Assembly (NCBI RefSeq): GCF_004365575.1
Contig: NZ_SOBG01000004.1
Location: 1-64,000 of the forward strand
Direction: 5' to 3'
DNA length: 64,000 bases
Source: Hypnocyclicus thermotrophus
GTDB taxonomy: Bacteria > Fusobacteriota > Fusobacteriia > Fusobacteriales > Fusobacteriaceae
Shown here: one piece after another, positions 27,298 to 35,848 of the stretch
How positions within the stretch are numbered: the stretch's first letter is position 1
Layout of the letters: each line of letters opens with the position of its first letter
Made by a program: the position numbers and the translations under genes
The notes under the pieces: generated by a model
Told to the model about the DNA's origin: nothing
The model's input: only the letters and a program-made list of their open reading frames with translations
The model's database searches: none

Positions 27298-28693
27298 CAT
27301 CATCTCCTATCTCTCCTTCTTCTTTATATCTTAATCTATATTCTATTGGTGTGATTTTTTCTATTTTTTTAAATATTTTTGAAAAATGTTTTGGATTCTT
27401 ATATCCTACTTCTTCTGCTATTTCATATATCTTATAATCTACTCTTTTTAAATATTCTTTTGCTTTTTCTATTCTTATTTTGTTTAAATAATCTAAAAAA
27501 TTCATTTCAAGATGTTTTTTAAAAATTGTTGAAAAATATGAATAATTTAATGAGACATAATTTGATACAACTGCCATATTTATATCTTTATTATAATTTT
27601 GTTTTATATATTCTAATGCTTTTTCTATATATACTTCTTCTATATTTTTACTATTCTCTTTTATAGAGCATATTTTTTTGAATGATTCCAAAATTTTATT
27701 AATATATTCTTTCATATTTTTACTTTTAATTTTTAAAAAATTTTCATTTAAAATATCTTTTTCTATTTTATCCTGATTTTTCAGAAAAATTCTTAAATAA
27801 AATAAGTTATGCAATTTTTCAAAACTTTCAATATCTCCATTGTTTATAAATTTATCATTAAATAGACTATTTATTTCTTTCTCTATTTCTTTAATTTTAC
27901 CATATTTTAAATAATTATATATAGTATCTATTTTTTCATTATCTATTTCAATTTTTTTTCTATTTTTTATATTTTCATAAGTTATATTCTCTTTTTCAAA
28001 AAATATTTTATATTTTTTTAATTTTTCTATTTCATTAAAACTATCTTTTATACTTTCTTTTTTACTTCGGCATAAAAAATTGTACTCTATATCAGAAAAA
28101 TCTATTTCTTTTTCAGATAAAATAATATATTGATTTTCATTTATATTTACAACTATATCTGATAAGCTATTTATATTATAAGTAGTTTCAATATAATAAC
28201 AAGTTAAATTTTTTATATTTTTCTTTAATTTAATTAACAATTTTTCTATTTTATTATATTTCTTTCTTTCTAAAAAGATTAAAAAATCTTTTATAAAATC
28301 CTTTTTTTTATTTTGATTTTCTTTTTCTATTTCATTAAATATTTCATAAATATTATCTCTAAGCTCTTTTTCATCAATAGGTTTTAGTAAATAATTTTTC
28401 ACTCCATATTGTATACTTTGTCTTGCGTATTCAAACTCATTAAATCCACTTAATATAATAGTTTTTATCTTTTTATCAAGTTTATTTACCTCTTTAAGTA
28501 GTTCCATCCCATTCATTGTAGGCATATTAATATCTGTTATGATAATTTCAAATTCTTCTTTCTCTATTATTTCTAATGCTTCTTTTCCATTTTTCGCTAA
28601 CTTAATATCTAAATCAATAAAATTATTTTCTAATATTGTAGCAATTCCTAATCTAATAAATTTTTCATCATCTACAACTAAAATTTTTTTCAT
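27284..28693 (-). CDS. YesN-type response regulator, receiver plus AraC DNA-binding domain
   Basis: This is the transcription factor of the two-component pair. The 469-residue protein has a receiver domain (1-120) with the acidic pocket D8-D9, phosphoacceptor D54 (ITDINMP) and K104 (LLKPID). A long, poorly conserved linker follows (about 125-355). The C-terminus is an AraC/XylS double helix-turn-helix (about 362-465) ending near the second-helix signature GYKNPKHFSKIFKK. It lies 5 bases after the kinase gene. AraC-type regulators bind direct repeats; the 40-bp boxes at 34010-34049 and 40244-40283, each with a 20-base-spaced direct repeat, are the proposed sites. Confidence 0.9.
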   Translation of the reverse strand: MKKILVVDDEKFIRLGIATILENNFIDLDIKLAKNGKEALEIIEKEEFEIIITDINMPTMNGMELLKEVNKLDKKIKTIILSGFNEFEYARQSIQYGVKNYLLKPIDEKELRDNIYEIFNEIEKENQNKKKDFIKDFLIFLERKKYNKIEKLLIKLKKNIKNLTCYYIETTYNINSLSDIVVNINENQYIILSEKEIDFSDIEYNFLCRSKKESIKDSFNEIEKLKKYKIFFEKENITYENIKNRKKIEIDNEKIDTIYNYLKYGKIKEIEKEINSLFNDKFINNGDIESFEKLHNLFYLRIFLKNQDKIEKDILNENFLKIKSKNMKEYINKILESFKKICSIKENSKNIEEVYIEKALEYIKQNYNKDINMAVVSNYVSLNYSYFSTIFKKHLEMNFLDYLNKIRIEKAKEYLKRVDYKIYEIAEEVGYKNPKHFSKIFKKIEKITPIEYRLRYKEEGEIGDDDEKD

Positions 28694-28698
28694 TCATA

Positions 28699-30312
28699 TC
28701 ACATCTCTTTTATTTTTATTAATATCCTAGTAAATTTATCTTTTTCACTTTTTATTTTAAATATGACCTCCGACTTAAAATATAAGTTTAATCTTTCTTT
28801 TATATTTTCAAGACCTATACCACTCCCTTTTGTTGTCTCTCTTATCCCTATACCATTATCTAAAATATCAAATATTAAATTTTTATTTTCTCTTGATATT
28901 TTTATTTGAATAATTCCTTTTTTATTTGACGGTATAATTCCATGTAAAATAGAATTTTCTACAAGAGGTTGTAGTATCATCTTAGGAATTTCTTGTTCTT
29001 TTAATTCTTCTCCTATAAAATATCTAAATTCTATATATTCATCAGTTCTTATAGAAAAAAGTTCTATATATCGTTTAATATAATCTATCTCTTCATATAT
29101 TTTTACTTCTGTTTTATTTATATTCATACTATAACGAAGTATTCTACCAAGGTTAGTAATTGCTTTAGATACTTTGTAATCTTTATTTATATAAGCTATC
29201 ATTTTTATACTTTCAAGAGTATTTTGTAAAAAATGACTATTAATCTGAGATTGTAATGCTTTTATTTCAAACTCTCTAGATTTTCTTTCTCTCATTATAT
29301 TATCCTCAATTAATTTTTTTATTCTCTTTGTCATAGAGTTTATTTGCATTGTTAAAACATAAAAATCATCAACTTTATTATTTAATGGAATTTCGACATC
29401 TAAATTTCCATTTTTTATCTCTTTTATTCCTTCTATTATATATTCTAATTGTTCAAATATTCTAATTGATACAAAATAAGATATATAATATATAATAATA
29501 AGACTAATTATTGCTATAAACATAAGATAAATTCCATATGTTATCATATCTTTATTTATATTGTTTTTCTCTATATAGTTTATAAAATACATATCTAAAA
29601 AAGGTATGTATTTATAATAAATAATAGATCTATTATCTTCTATTAAAGAAATTTTTTTCTTATTCATGAACTCGTGTTTATAAAACTTTTCAAAATTAAA
29701 TATACCATTTTTTAAATCTATTGTATAGTCATTTTTTACAAAATAATATTCCCCATTATCTTTACCTATTATTTTGTCCAAATCTATTTTAAGTTCTAAA
29801 TATACACTTTTAGGATAAAAATATATTTTTTTTATTGAATAAATGTAATTTTTATTATTTTCTCTAATTATCGTAGTATTATCTTTTAACAAACTTTTAT
29901 CTGGTAAATGATTTTTTATAATTGGTTGTATCTCTAACAAGTTTTTATTATCAACATATATTTTAAATTCTGATATTTCTTTCGAAATAGATAGTATTTT
30001 TTCATAATTATTAATTGTTTTTTTTATTTCTAAATACTCTAATGGTTTTTTTTCTTTTTCAGAAGTTAAAAATTCTAATAATTCAAAATCACCTCTAAGT
30101 ATTGTTTTTATTCTCTCTAATTTAAAAAAATTTTCATTTAAATTATTAGCTATCTGTTCAGTTCTATAAAATCTGTCTTTTTTTATTTTTATCTCTTGCG
30201 TTTCATTTAATGTATAAAAAATATATATAGCAATAATTATTACAGGAATAAAAATTATTGCTATATATGCAAAAGATAGTTTCTTAAATATTTCGCTTTT
30301 AATTTTTTTCAT
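28699..30312 (-). CDS. YesM-type sensor histidine kinase
   Basis: This inner-membrane sensor has 537 residues. Two membrane segments (about 13-35 and 257-282) flank an extracytoplasmic sensor domain of about 220 residues, followed by HAMP (283-340), the His_kinase domain with phosphoacceptor H360 in QSQINSHFLQNTLE, and an ATPase domain with LVENSILHG and GSGIGLENIKERL. The layout matches the LytS/YesM class that pairs with AraC-type regulators. The ribosome site (AAGAGG) is buried in a long hairpin with the upstream sequence, so its translation may be throttled relative to the abundant solute-binding protein. The ligand is probably a glucan oligosaccharide, by context. Confidence 0.9.
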   Translation of the reverse strand: MKKIKSEIFKKLSFAYIAIIFIPVIIIAIYIFYTLNETQEIKIKKDRFYRTEQIANNLNENFFKLERIKTILRGDFELLEFLTSEKEKKPLEYLEIKKTINNYEKILSISKEISEFKIYVDNKNLLEIQPIIKNHLPDKSLLKDNTTIIRENNKNYIYSIKKIYFYPKSVYLELKIDLDKIIGKDNGEYYFVKNDYTIDLKNGIFNFEKFYKHEFMNKKKISLIEDNRSIIYYKYIPFLDMYFINYIEKNNINKDMITYGIYLMFIAIISLIIIYYISYFVSIRIFEQLEYIIEGIKEIKNGNLDVEIPLNNKVDDFYVLTMQINSMTKRIKKLIEDNIMRERKSREFEIKALQSQINSHFLQNTLESIKMIAYINKDYKVSKAITNLGRILRYSMNINKTEVKIYEEIDYIKRYIELFSIRTDEYIEFRYFIGEELKEQEIPKMILQPLVENSILHGIIPSNKKGIIQIKISRENKNLIFDILDNGIGIRETTKGSGIGLENIKERLNLYFKSEVIFKIKSEKDKFTRILIKIKEM

Positions 30313-30320
30313 AAAAAAGC

Positions 30321-30371
30321 ACCTCTTCTTAGTCTTTTATATTATTATACCTCAATTTACTAAGAAGAGGT
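30321..30371 (-). other. Hairpin that covers the yesM-like ribosome site
   Basis: A 13-bp perfect stem (30321-30333 with 30359-30371, arm ACTAAGAAGAGGT) has a 25-base AT-rich loop. On the minus strand the second-to-be-made arm contains the AAGAGG ribosome site of the kinase gene and is followed by GCTTTTTT, so the structure could act as terminator and as translation block. It lies between the binding-protein gene and the kinase gene. Confidence 0.7.
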
Positions 30372-30401
30372 ACTAAAAATTTTATTTTTTAGATTTTTTT
30401 A

Positions 30402-32030
30402 TTATTTTAATCCTAATTTAGCTTTATTTTCTTGCATTTTTTTACTTCTATATGCTTCTAATTTTTCAAATCCAACTTTATTTCTATAATCAATAAAATC
30501 TTGTAGTATATCATCAAATTCTTTTTCTGATTCTGCAGTTATTAATTTACCAATAACTGTAGATCTTTTTAATGCAATTTTATCAGCAATTATTCCTTCT
30601 GGAGTATTTTTCTTAGGTTCTATCATTTCCATTTGGAATCTAGGATATACTTTTCCATATGTCCATTCAATTGGTTGTTTACTAGGTCCTGCAGGTGGTA
30701 ATCCCCATTTTTCTTGTTGCATAGCAACATCCATAAACATCCAATGCATATCATCAGCACCATGAATTTGATCAAATGCTTTTCTGTTTTCTTCTCTTAA
30801 TTTTTTTACTTCTGGTAATAATTGAGGTTTACCGTCAATCATATCCCAAGTTTTCCCTTGTTTTCCTAAATAAACTGTTCTTTGTCCTTCTTCACTTATC
30901 ATATATGTAAAAAATCTAATCGCTTTTGCTGGATCTTTACAGTTTTTAGATATTAATGTAACTGTCCATCCACTTATTCCTGGTCCAGCTAATTGATGTT
31001 CATCACCTTTAGAATTTTTAGGCCCATCTACAGCTATGTATACTGAATTTGGATCTTCTTTATATCTTACTGTTAAAGGTCTTAACGCATCTATATGAGG
31101 ATATAGCATTGAAAAATATCTTCCTTGAGACATTTTTTCTTCGATTTGTGATCTTTTATCAACAAATACATCTGTAGCAATAAGTCCTTCTTCATAAGCT
31201 TGTCTAAATGTTTTTAACCATTTTATATAGTCAGGATCTGTATATCTATCATATACTTTTCCATCTTTTTCTAATGGTACTGCTAAGAAATTTTGTAAAT
31301 AATCACCTAAACTATTTTCAACTCCTTCTTGAAATCCAATAGGAATAATAGGTTGTCCATTTACTGTAGGAAATTTTTCTTTTACCGCTCTTAAAGCTTT
31401 TAAAAATCCTTCAGGTGTAGTCATATCAGGACTTCCTATAGCTTCATACATATCTTTTCTTACTAAGAAAGTTTGATTCGAACTAATTTTTGTAGCTGTT
31501 TTATAATCTTCTAATGTATAAGATGCATTTGGATATCCATAAGTATGTCCATCTTCTTGTTTAAACCAATTTAATTTATCTTTGCTAGCTATTTTAAAGA
31601 AATACGGATCATATTTTTCTGCTAATTCATCAAGTGAATATACTTGACCACCTTTTATCATTAAATCAATAATAGAATCTCTTGCATCTAAAGTAATCAG
31701 ATCTGGTAAAGTACCAGAAGCTATCATTGTATTTAATTTTTCTGTACCATTTCCAGCTGGTACTATATAATTTACAGACACTCCAGTTTTTTCTGTAATT
31801 TCTTTTGTTACATAATCTTCTCCCCATTTTCCTCCAAACCAAGAATAGTTAATATACCAATCAAATGTTACTTTAGAATCATCTTGTTGCCATCCTGGTT
31901 TATTAGGATTAACTTTCACTTTCTCTTCTTTTACATCTTTTTTCTTATTAAAGAAAAGCCCTGCATTTACATTTACTACCATAATTGAGAACATAAGTGC
32001 TAATGTTAAAAATAATTTTCTCTTTTTCAT
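30402..32030 (-). CDS. ABC transporter oligosaccharide-binding protein (LplA/YtcQ type)
   Basis: This is the periplasmic substrate-binding protein of a CUT1-type importer. The 542-residue precursor has a classical signal peptide with likely cleavage after VNVNA (about residue 23) and no lipobox cysteine, so it is a soluble periplasmic protein rather than a Gram-positive lipoprotein. The mature part matches the family-1 binding fold with KLNTMIASGTLPDLI (about 98-112). AGGAGG precedes the ATG. It follows the two permease genes by 42 bases. With GH16 enzymes and beta-1,3-glucan phosphorylases around it, laminari-oligosaccharides are the expected ligand. Confidence 0.88.
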   Translation of the reverse strand: MKKRKLFLTLALMFSIMVVNVNAGLFFNKKKDVKEEKVKVNPNKPGWQQDDSKVTFDWYINYSWFGGKWGEDYVTKEITEKTGVSVNYIVPAGNGTEKLNTMIASGTLPDLITLDARDSIIDLMIKGGQVYSLDELAEKYDPYFFKIASKDKLNWFKQEDGHTYGYPNASYTLEDYKTATKISSNQTFLVRKDMYEAIGSPDMTTPEGFLKALRAVKEKFPTVNGQPIIPIGFQEGVENSLGDYLQNFLAVPLEKDGKVYDRYTDPDYIKWLKTFRQAYEEGLIATDVFVDKRSQIEEKMSQGRYFSMLYPHIDALRPLTVRYKEDPNSVYIAVDGPKNSKGDEHQLAGPGISGWTVTLISKNCKDPAKAIRFFTYMISEEGQRTVYLGKQGKTWDMIDGKPQLLPEVKKLREENRKAFDQIHGADDMHWMFMDVAMQQEKWGLPPAGPSKQPIEWTYGKVYPRFQMEMIEPKKNTPEGIIADKIALKRSTVIGKLITAESEKEFDDILQDFIDYRNKVGFEKLEAYRSKKMQENKAKLGLK

Positions 32031-32072
32031 TTTTACCTCCTGTTTTTTATTTTTTATAGAAAATTTAATAAT

Positions 32073-32957
32073 TTATTCTTTTACAGCTCCTAATAACATT
32101 CCTTTAACAAAATATTTTTGTAAGAATGGATATACTGTTACTATTGGGAATGTTGTTAGAACCATTGTTGCTAATTTTATAGATTCCGATGTAGTTTTTG
32201 CAACATTTGTAAGTGTTGCTGGCATTGCATCCATCATTTGATTTGATGAACTTTGTGCTATTACTTTATATAAAAATGTTTGTATTGGTTGTAAGTCTGG
32301 ATTATTAATATAAATTACCCCTGTAAAAAAATCATTCCAATGAAATACTCCATTAAATAAAGCTATTGTAGCAATTACCGGCATAGATAACGGTAAGACT
32401 ATCTTTATAAATATCTGAAAATCATTTGCGCCATCTATATACGCTGATTCTTCCAAACTTTGCGGCAATTCTCTAAAAAATGATTGAAATATAATCAAAT
32501 CAAAGAAACTAAATAATGTTGGAATAATATATACTAAAAAATTGTCTAAAAGACCTATTTTTTTTATTAATAAGAAAGTAGGAATTAACCCACCATTAAA
32601 AAACATTGTAATTATTCCAATTGTTAAATAAATTTTTCTTCCTGCTAATTCTCTTTTAGAAAGTCCATAAGCAACCATAGCTGTAAAAAAAACGTGTGTA
32701 ATAACCCCTATAACAGTTCTTGAAATAGTTATTCCAAATGCTTTAAATATACCTGGTGTTTTAATTACTGTAATATAACTTTCTATACTAAATTTTCTTG
32801 GCCACCAATATATTCCTCCAAGCATAGTATCACTAGCATCGTTAAATGATAAAACAAGTGTGTACCATACTGGATAAATTATTATAAAACAAAATAATAC
32901 CATTATTACTGTATTTATTATATCAAATGTTTTTTCACCTTTTGATCTCATACTCAT
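32073..32957 (-). CDS. ABC transporter permease (YtcP/CUT1 type)
   Basis: This is one of two membrane subunits of the oligosaccharide importer. The 294-residue protein has about six membrane segments and the EAA loop ESAYIDGANDFQIFIKIVLP, which docks the ATPase. It matches the YtcP/AraQ group. AAGGAGG fits the ATG at 32957. The gene lies 15 bases after the LplB-type gene and 42 before the binding protein. No ATPase gene is present in the locus; as in many CUT1 systems, a shared MsmK/UgpC-type ATPase encoded elsewhere must supply energy. Confidence 0.92.
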   Translation of the reverse strand: MSMRSKGEKTFDIINTVIMVLFCFIIIYPVWYTLVLSFNDASDTMLGGIYWWPRKFSIESYITVIKTPGIFKAFGITISRTVIGVITHVFFTAMVAYGLSKRELAGRKIYLTIGIITMFFNGGLIPTFLLIKKIGLLDNFLVYIIPTLFSFFDLIIFQSFFRELPQSLEESAYIDGANDFQIFIKIVLPLSMPVIATIALFNGVFHWNDFFTGVIYINNPDLQPIQTFLYKVIAQSSSNQMMDAMPATLTNVAKTTSESIKLATMVLTTFPIVTVYPFLQKYFVKGMLLGAVKE

Positions 32958-32972
32958 ATTCTTCCTCCTTAT

Positions 32973-33929
32973 CTAAAATAGCGCTTTACCATTTATTTTT
33001 TTACTTGTATAATTTGCAGATACTAGTAATATAAATGCTATTACAGACTTAAATAATCCAACTGCTGTTGCATATGAAAATCTAAGTGATTGAAGCCCCA
33101 TTTTATACACAAAAGTATCAATAACTTCACTTGCTGATAAGTTTAATGGATTTTGTAATACTAACATTTGTTCAAAGTTTGTATTTAAGATTCCACTTAC
33201 TGCAAGAATAAATAATATTGTTATTGTTCCTTTTATAGAAGGAAGTGTAATATGCCAAATTTGAGCCATTTTCCCGGCACCATCAATTTTTGCAGCCTCA
33301 TAAAGTGTTGGGTTTATCCCCGCTATTGCTGCTAAATAAATAATTGCATTCCATCCTAATTCTTTCCAAATATCTGATATAATTGATATTCCCCAAAAAT
33401 ATTTTGGATGTGCTAAAAAAACTATCGGTTCTTGAATAATACCTACTCCCATTAATACTTTATTCATAAGTCCTGTTTGAGATAACCAATTTATCATTAT
33501 CCCACCAAGCACAACCCATGAAAAAAAGTGTGGAAGATATGATATTGTTTGTACATATTTTTTTAGTTTACTATTATATAATTCATTAAGCATAATAGCA
33601 AACGCTATTGGTAATGGAAACCCAATAATTAATTTTAACACGCTAATTCCCAACGTGTTTTTCATAACAAGAAAAAAATTATCATCCATAAAAAATTCTT
33701 TAAAATTTTCTAATCCTACCCATGGTGCACTATTAAAAGTATCAATTATAGTATAATTTTTAAATGCTATAATGATTCCATACATTGGAATATAATTAAA
33801 TATAATCATCCAAATAATTCCAGGTATAACCATTAAATGTAAATACTTCTGTCTTTTAATTAATTTCCAAGTTTTTTTTAATTTCTCATTAAAATTTTCT
33901 TTTCTCTTTAATGACCCTGGTTGTTCCAA
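32973..33929 (-). CDS. ABC transporter permease (LplB/CUT1 type)
   Basis: This is the other membrane subunit of the importer, of the LplB/UgpA group. The 318-residue protein has a basic N-terminal region, six membrane segments starting at HLMVIPGIIWMII, and the EAA loop EAAKIDGAGKMAQIWHITLP. I take the TTG at 33929 as start: GAGGTGAGAGG precedes it at proper spacing, whereas the in-frame GTG at 33938 lies inside that site. The distance from this start to the upstream 40-bp box (81 bases) also equals that for the GH16 gene (80), supporting the choice. It is the first gene of the inner transport-and-phosphorolysis set. Confidence 0.9.
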   Translation of the reverse strand: MEQPGSLKRKENFNEKLKKTWKLIKRQKYLHLMVIPGIIWMIIFNYIPMYGIIIAFKNYTIIDTFNSAPWVGLENFKEFFMDDNFFLVMKNTLGISVLKLIIGFPLPIAFAIMLNELYNSKLKKYVQTISYLPHFFSWVVLGGIMINWLSQTGLMNKVLMGVGIIQEPIVFLAHPKYFWGISIISDIWKELGWNAIIYLAAIAGINPTLYEAAKIDGAGKMAQIWHITLPSIKGTITILFILAVSGILNTNFEQMLVLQNPLNLSASEVIDTFVYKMGLQSLRFSYATAVGLFKSVIAFILLVSANYTSKKINGKALF

Positions 33930-34009
33930 ACCTCTCACCTCTTTTTCTTTTTTTGTTCTATTTAATTATTAACTATACAATAATAGTACTATTTATTCAT
34001 AAAAATAAA

Positions 34010-34049
34010 AAGATAAGTATTTTGAGATTTGGTATCTATTTTTTGGATT
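34010..34049 (-). promoter_or_regulatory. 40-bp regulatory box B before the transporter operon
   Basis: This 40-base element matches box A (40244-40283) at 33 of 40 positions without gaps. On the minus strand it holds two AATCnnAAAAT-type units starting 20 bases apart, about two helical turns, the layout expected for an AraC-type dimer, and ends in TATCTT. It lies about 81 bases before the lplB start and just after the GH16 lipoprotein gene. The likely binder is the YesN-type regulator encoded in the same operon. Confidence 0.7.
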
Positions 34050-34066
34050 TATATTTTTTTATAAAT

Positions 34067-34876
34067 TTATTCATATGTTATTACTTTTATATAATCTATT
34101 TCCATTATTTGCGGAAAAGTAGTATTAATATCAGGAGATTCTGGCCAATTTCCACCAACTGCTACATTTAATATTATAAAAAAATCATCATCAAATACCC
34201 AATTTGAAATATTACTTCGCTTTTCCTCGTGGTACATTTCATTATCTACATACCATTTTATTGAAGTAATATCCCACTCCACTTTAAATATATGAAAATC
34301 ATCTGAAAAGTCTCCACTAGATAAAGTATAATTAGAGCTTTTTCCATTAGCTCCAGAATATCCTGGTCCATGAATAGTACCATATATTTTAGAAGGATTA
34401 TCACCTAAAAGTTCCATTATATCTATTTCACCACAATCTGGCCATCCTTTTGTAGATATATTTTCTCCAAGCATCCATATAGCAGGCCAAATTCCTTTAC
34501 CTTTTGGTAATTTAGCTTTTACCTCTACAGTCCCATATGTAAAACTAAATTTCCCTTGTGTTTTTAATCTACTTGATGTATATTGATATCCATTTTTATT
34601 TTCTTTTTTAGCAGTTATTATTAATTTACCATCTCTTAATTCACTGTTTTCTTTAGTATAATATTCTAATTCAGCATTCCCCCATCCATTGTTCCCATTT
34701 CCTACTTCAAATGTCCAGATATTTTCATCTATTTTATCCCCATTAAAGTTTTCTTCCCACACTACTTCTTTTTTATCACTATTATCAATTATTTTTATCC
34801 CACCATTTGTTTTATTAAATCCCCTATTACACCCAATAAATAAGATTAAGATTATAAAAACTAAATATTTTTTCAT
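34067..34876 (-). CDS. GH16 beta-glucanase lipoprotein
   Basis: This 269-residue secreted enzyme belongs to GH16 (laminarinase-type endo-beta-1,3-glucanase). A lipoprotein signal ends at the lipobox LFIGC (C16), so the protein is anchored in a membrane, probably facing outward or the periplasm. The catalytic motif GEIDIME gives nucleophile E150, D152 and acid/base E155; WPAIWML marks the substrate cleft. It has no extra binding module, in contrast to the large GH16 of the same locus. It is preceded by a long palindrome and followed by the box before lplB; transcription probably comes from the upstream porin set. Confidence 0.93.
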   Translation of the reverse strand: MKKYLVFIILILFIGCNRGFNKTNGGIKIIDNSDKKEVVWEENFNGDKIDENIWTFEVGNGNNGWGNAELEYYTKENSELRDGKLIITAKKENKNGYQYTSSRLKTQGKFSFTYGTVEVKAKLPKGKGIWPAIWMLGENISTKGWPDCGEIDIMELLGDNPSKIYGTIHGPGYSGANGKSSNYTLSSGDFSDDFHIFKVEWDITSIKWYVDNEMYHEEKRSNISNWVFDDDFFIILNVAVGGNWPESPDINTTFPQIMEIDYIKVITYE

Positions 34877-34902
34877 TAAGAACTCCTTATTATAATTTTA
34901 AC

Positions 34903-34934
34903 AATAGCCTGCTAAAATATTTTAACAGGCTATT
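34903..34934. other. Long palindrome before the GH16 lipoprotein gene
   Basis: AATAGCCTG (34903-34911) pairs with CAGGCTATT (34926-34934), and the interior TAAAAT/ATTTTA continues the pairing after one C-A mismatch, giving a 32-base near-perfect palindrome. No T run follows on either strand, so a terminator is not clear; RNA processing, mRNA stabilisation or protein binding are possible. The rest of the 128-base gap holds nothing else that I recognise. Confidence 0.55.
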
Positions 34935-35004
34935 TTAGAGGAGATGTTTAAAACTGTTACTACTTCTATATAAAAGTATTCCCTTTATACATTTTCTTAC
35001 TACT

Positions 35005-35808
35005 TTATTTTTTTAATAAACTAATATTAGAAATTCTTACTGTTGTTGCTGCATCTGAGCCTGTGCCTGATACATTTCCTAATTCAAACACTAATTGACA
35101 ATTACTTGCATCTGCTGCAGTCTCTGTAGATGTAAATGCTATTGTTTTTGTTTCTTTTGTTGTTATTACACTTATTTTTTCAGAATGTTGTTCGTTCCAC
35201 CATGGATCACTTGATAAACCTTCTCCTACTTTTACATTTATATCCCTTGCTTCATCTGCTTCTATATCAAATGTTATTGTATAATTAGTACTATTTTCTA
35301 ATGCAGATGGTAATGTGAAGTATACTTTTGTTGAATAACTATTACTTCCTATTGCATTTATTTTTGCTATTAATTCATCTCCATTTCCTGTTGCTGTTAC
35401 ACTTCCACCATCACCCTCATATTTTCCTATTATGTATGCATCACTTTCCCCTAAAAAATCTGCTGTTACTTTTGTTGTATCTACTACATTTGCTGCTGTA
35501 ACAGTAATTTCTTTTGTTGCTACATTTCCATCTATTGCTAAAGTTATTATAGTAGTTCCTTCTTTTATTCCTGTAACTACCCCTTTGTCTGATACTGTTG
35601 CTATAGATGTATCTAAACTTTTCCACACTACTCTATCATATTCAACTCCTATAGGTTCTATAACTGCTGAAAGTTGAATAGTTTCTCCTATGTTTAAGCT
35701 AGAATCACCACTTATTGATACACCTTCAACTTTTGTTGTTTCAGGTTTTAAACAAGCTGTAAACATAGATAATACTAGTATTAATAATAATGCTCTTACT
35801 TTTTTCAC
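35005..35808 (-). CDS. Big2-domain lipoprotein with C-terminal carbohydrate-binding module
   Basis: This 267-residue lipoprotein has a signal ending in the lipobox MFTAC (C19). Residues about 28-108 form a bacterial Ig-like (Big2) domain (VEGVSISGDSSLNIGETIQL and a SLDTSIATVSDKGVVTG stretch). Residues about 115-267 resemble a CBM4/9-type carbohydrate-binding beta-sandwich, ending in VRISNISLLKK, like the terminal strands of the modules in the large GH16. No catalytic motif is seen. Between the porin and the GH16 lipoprotein it probably captures glucan chains at the cell surface, a role like that of SusD, though unrelated. The start is GTG with AAGGAGG upstream. Confidence 0.8.
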   Translation of the reverse strand: MKKVRALLLILVLSMFTACLKPETTKVEGVSISGDSSLNIGETIQLSAVIEPIGVEYDRVVWKSLDTSIATVSDKGVVTGIKEGTTIITLAIDGNVATKEITVTAANVVDTTKVTADFLGESDAYIIGKYEGDGGSVTATGNGDELIAKINAIGSNSYSTKVYFTLPSALENSTNYTITFDIEADEARDINVKVGEGLSSDPWWNEQHSEKISVITTKETKTIAFTSTETAADASNCQLVFELGNVSGTGSDAATTVRISNISLLKK

Positions 35809-35848
35809 TAAAAACCCTCCTTATTTAATTATATTTTTTATTTAATTA

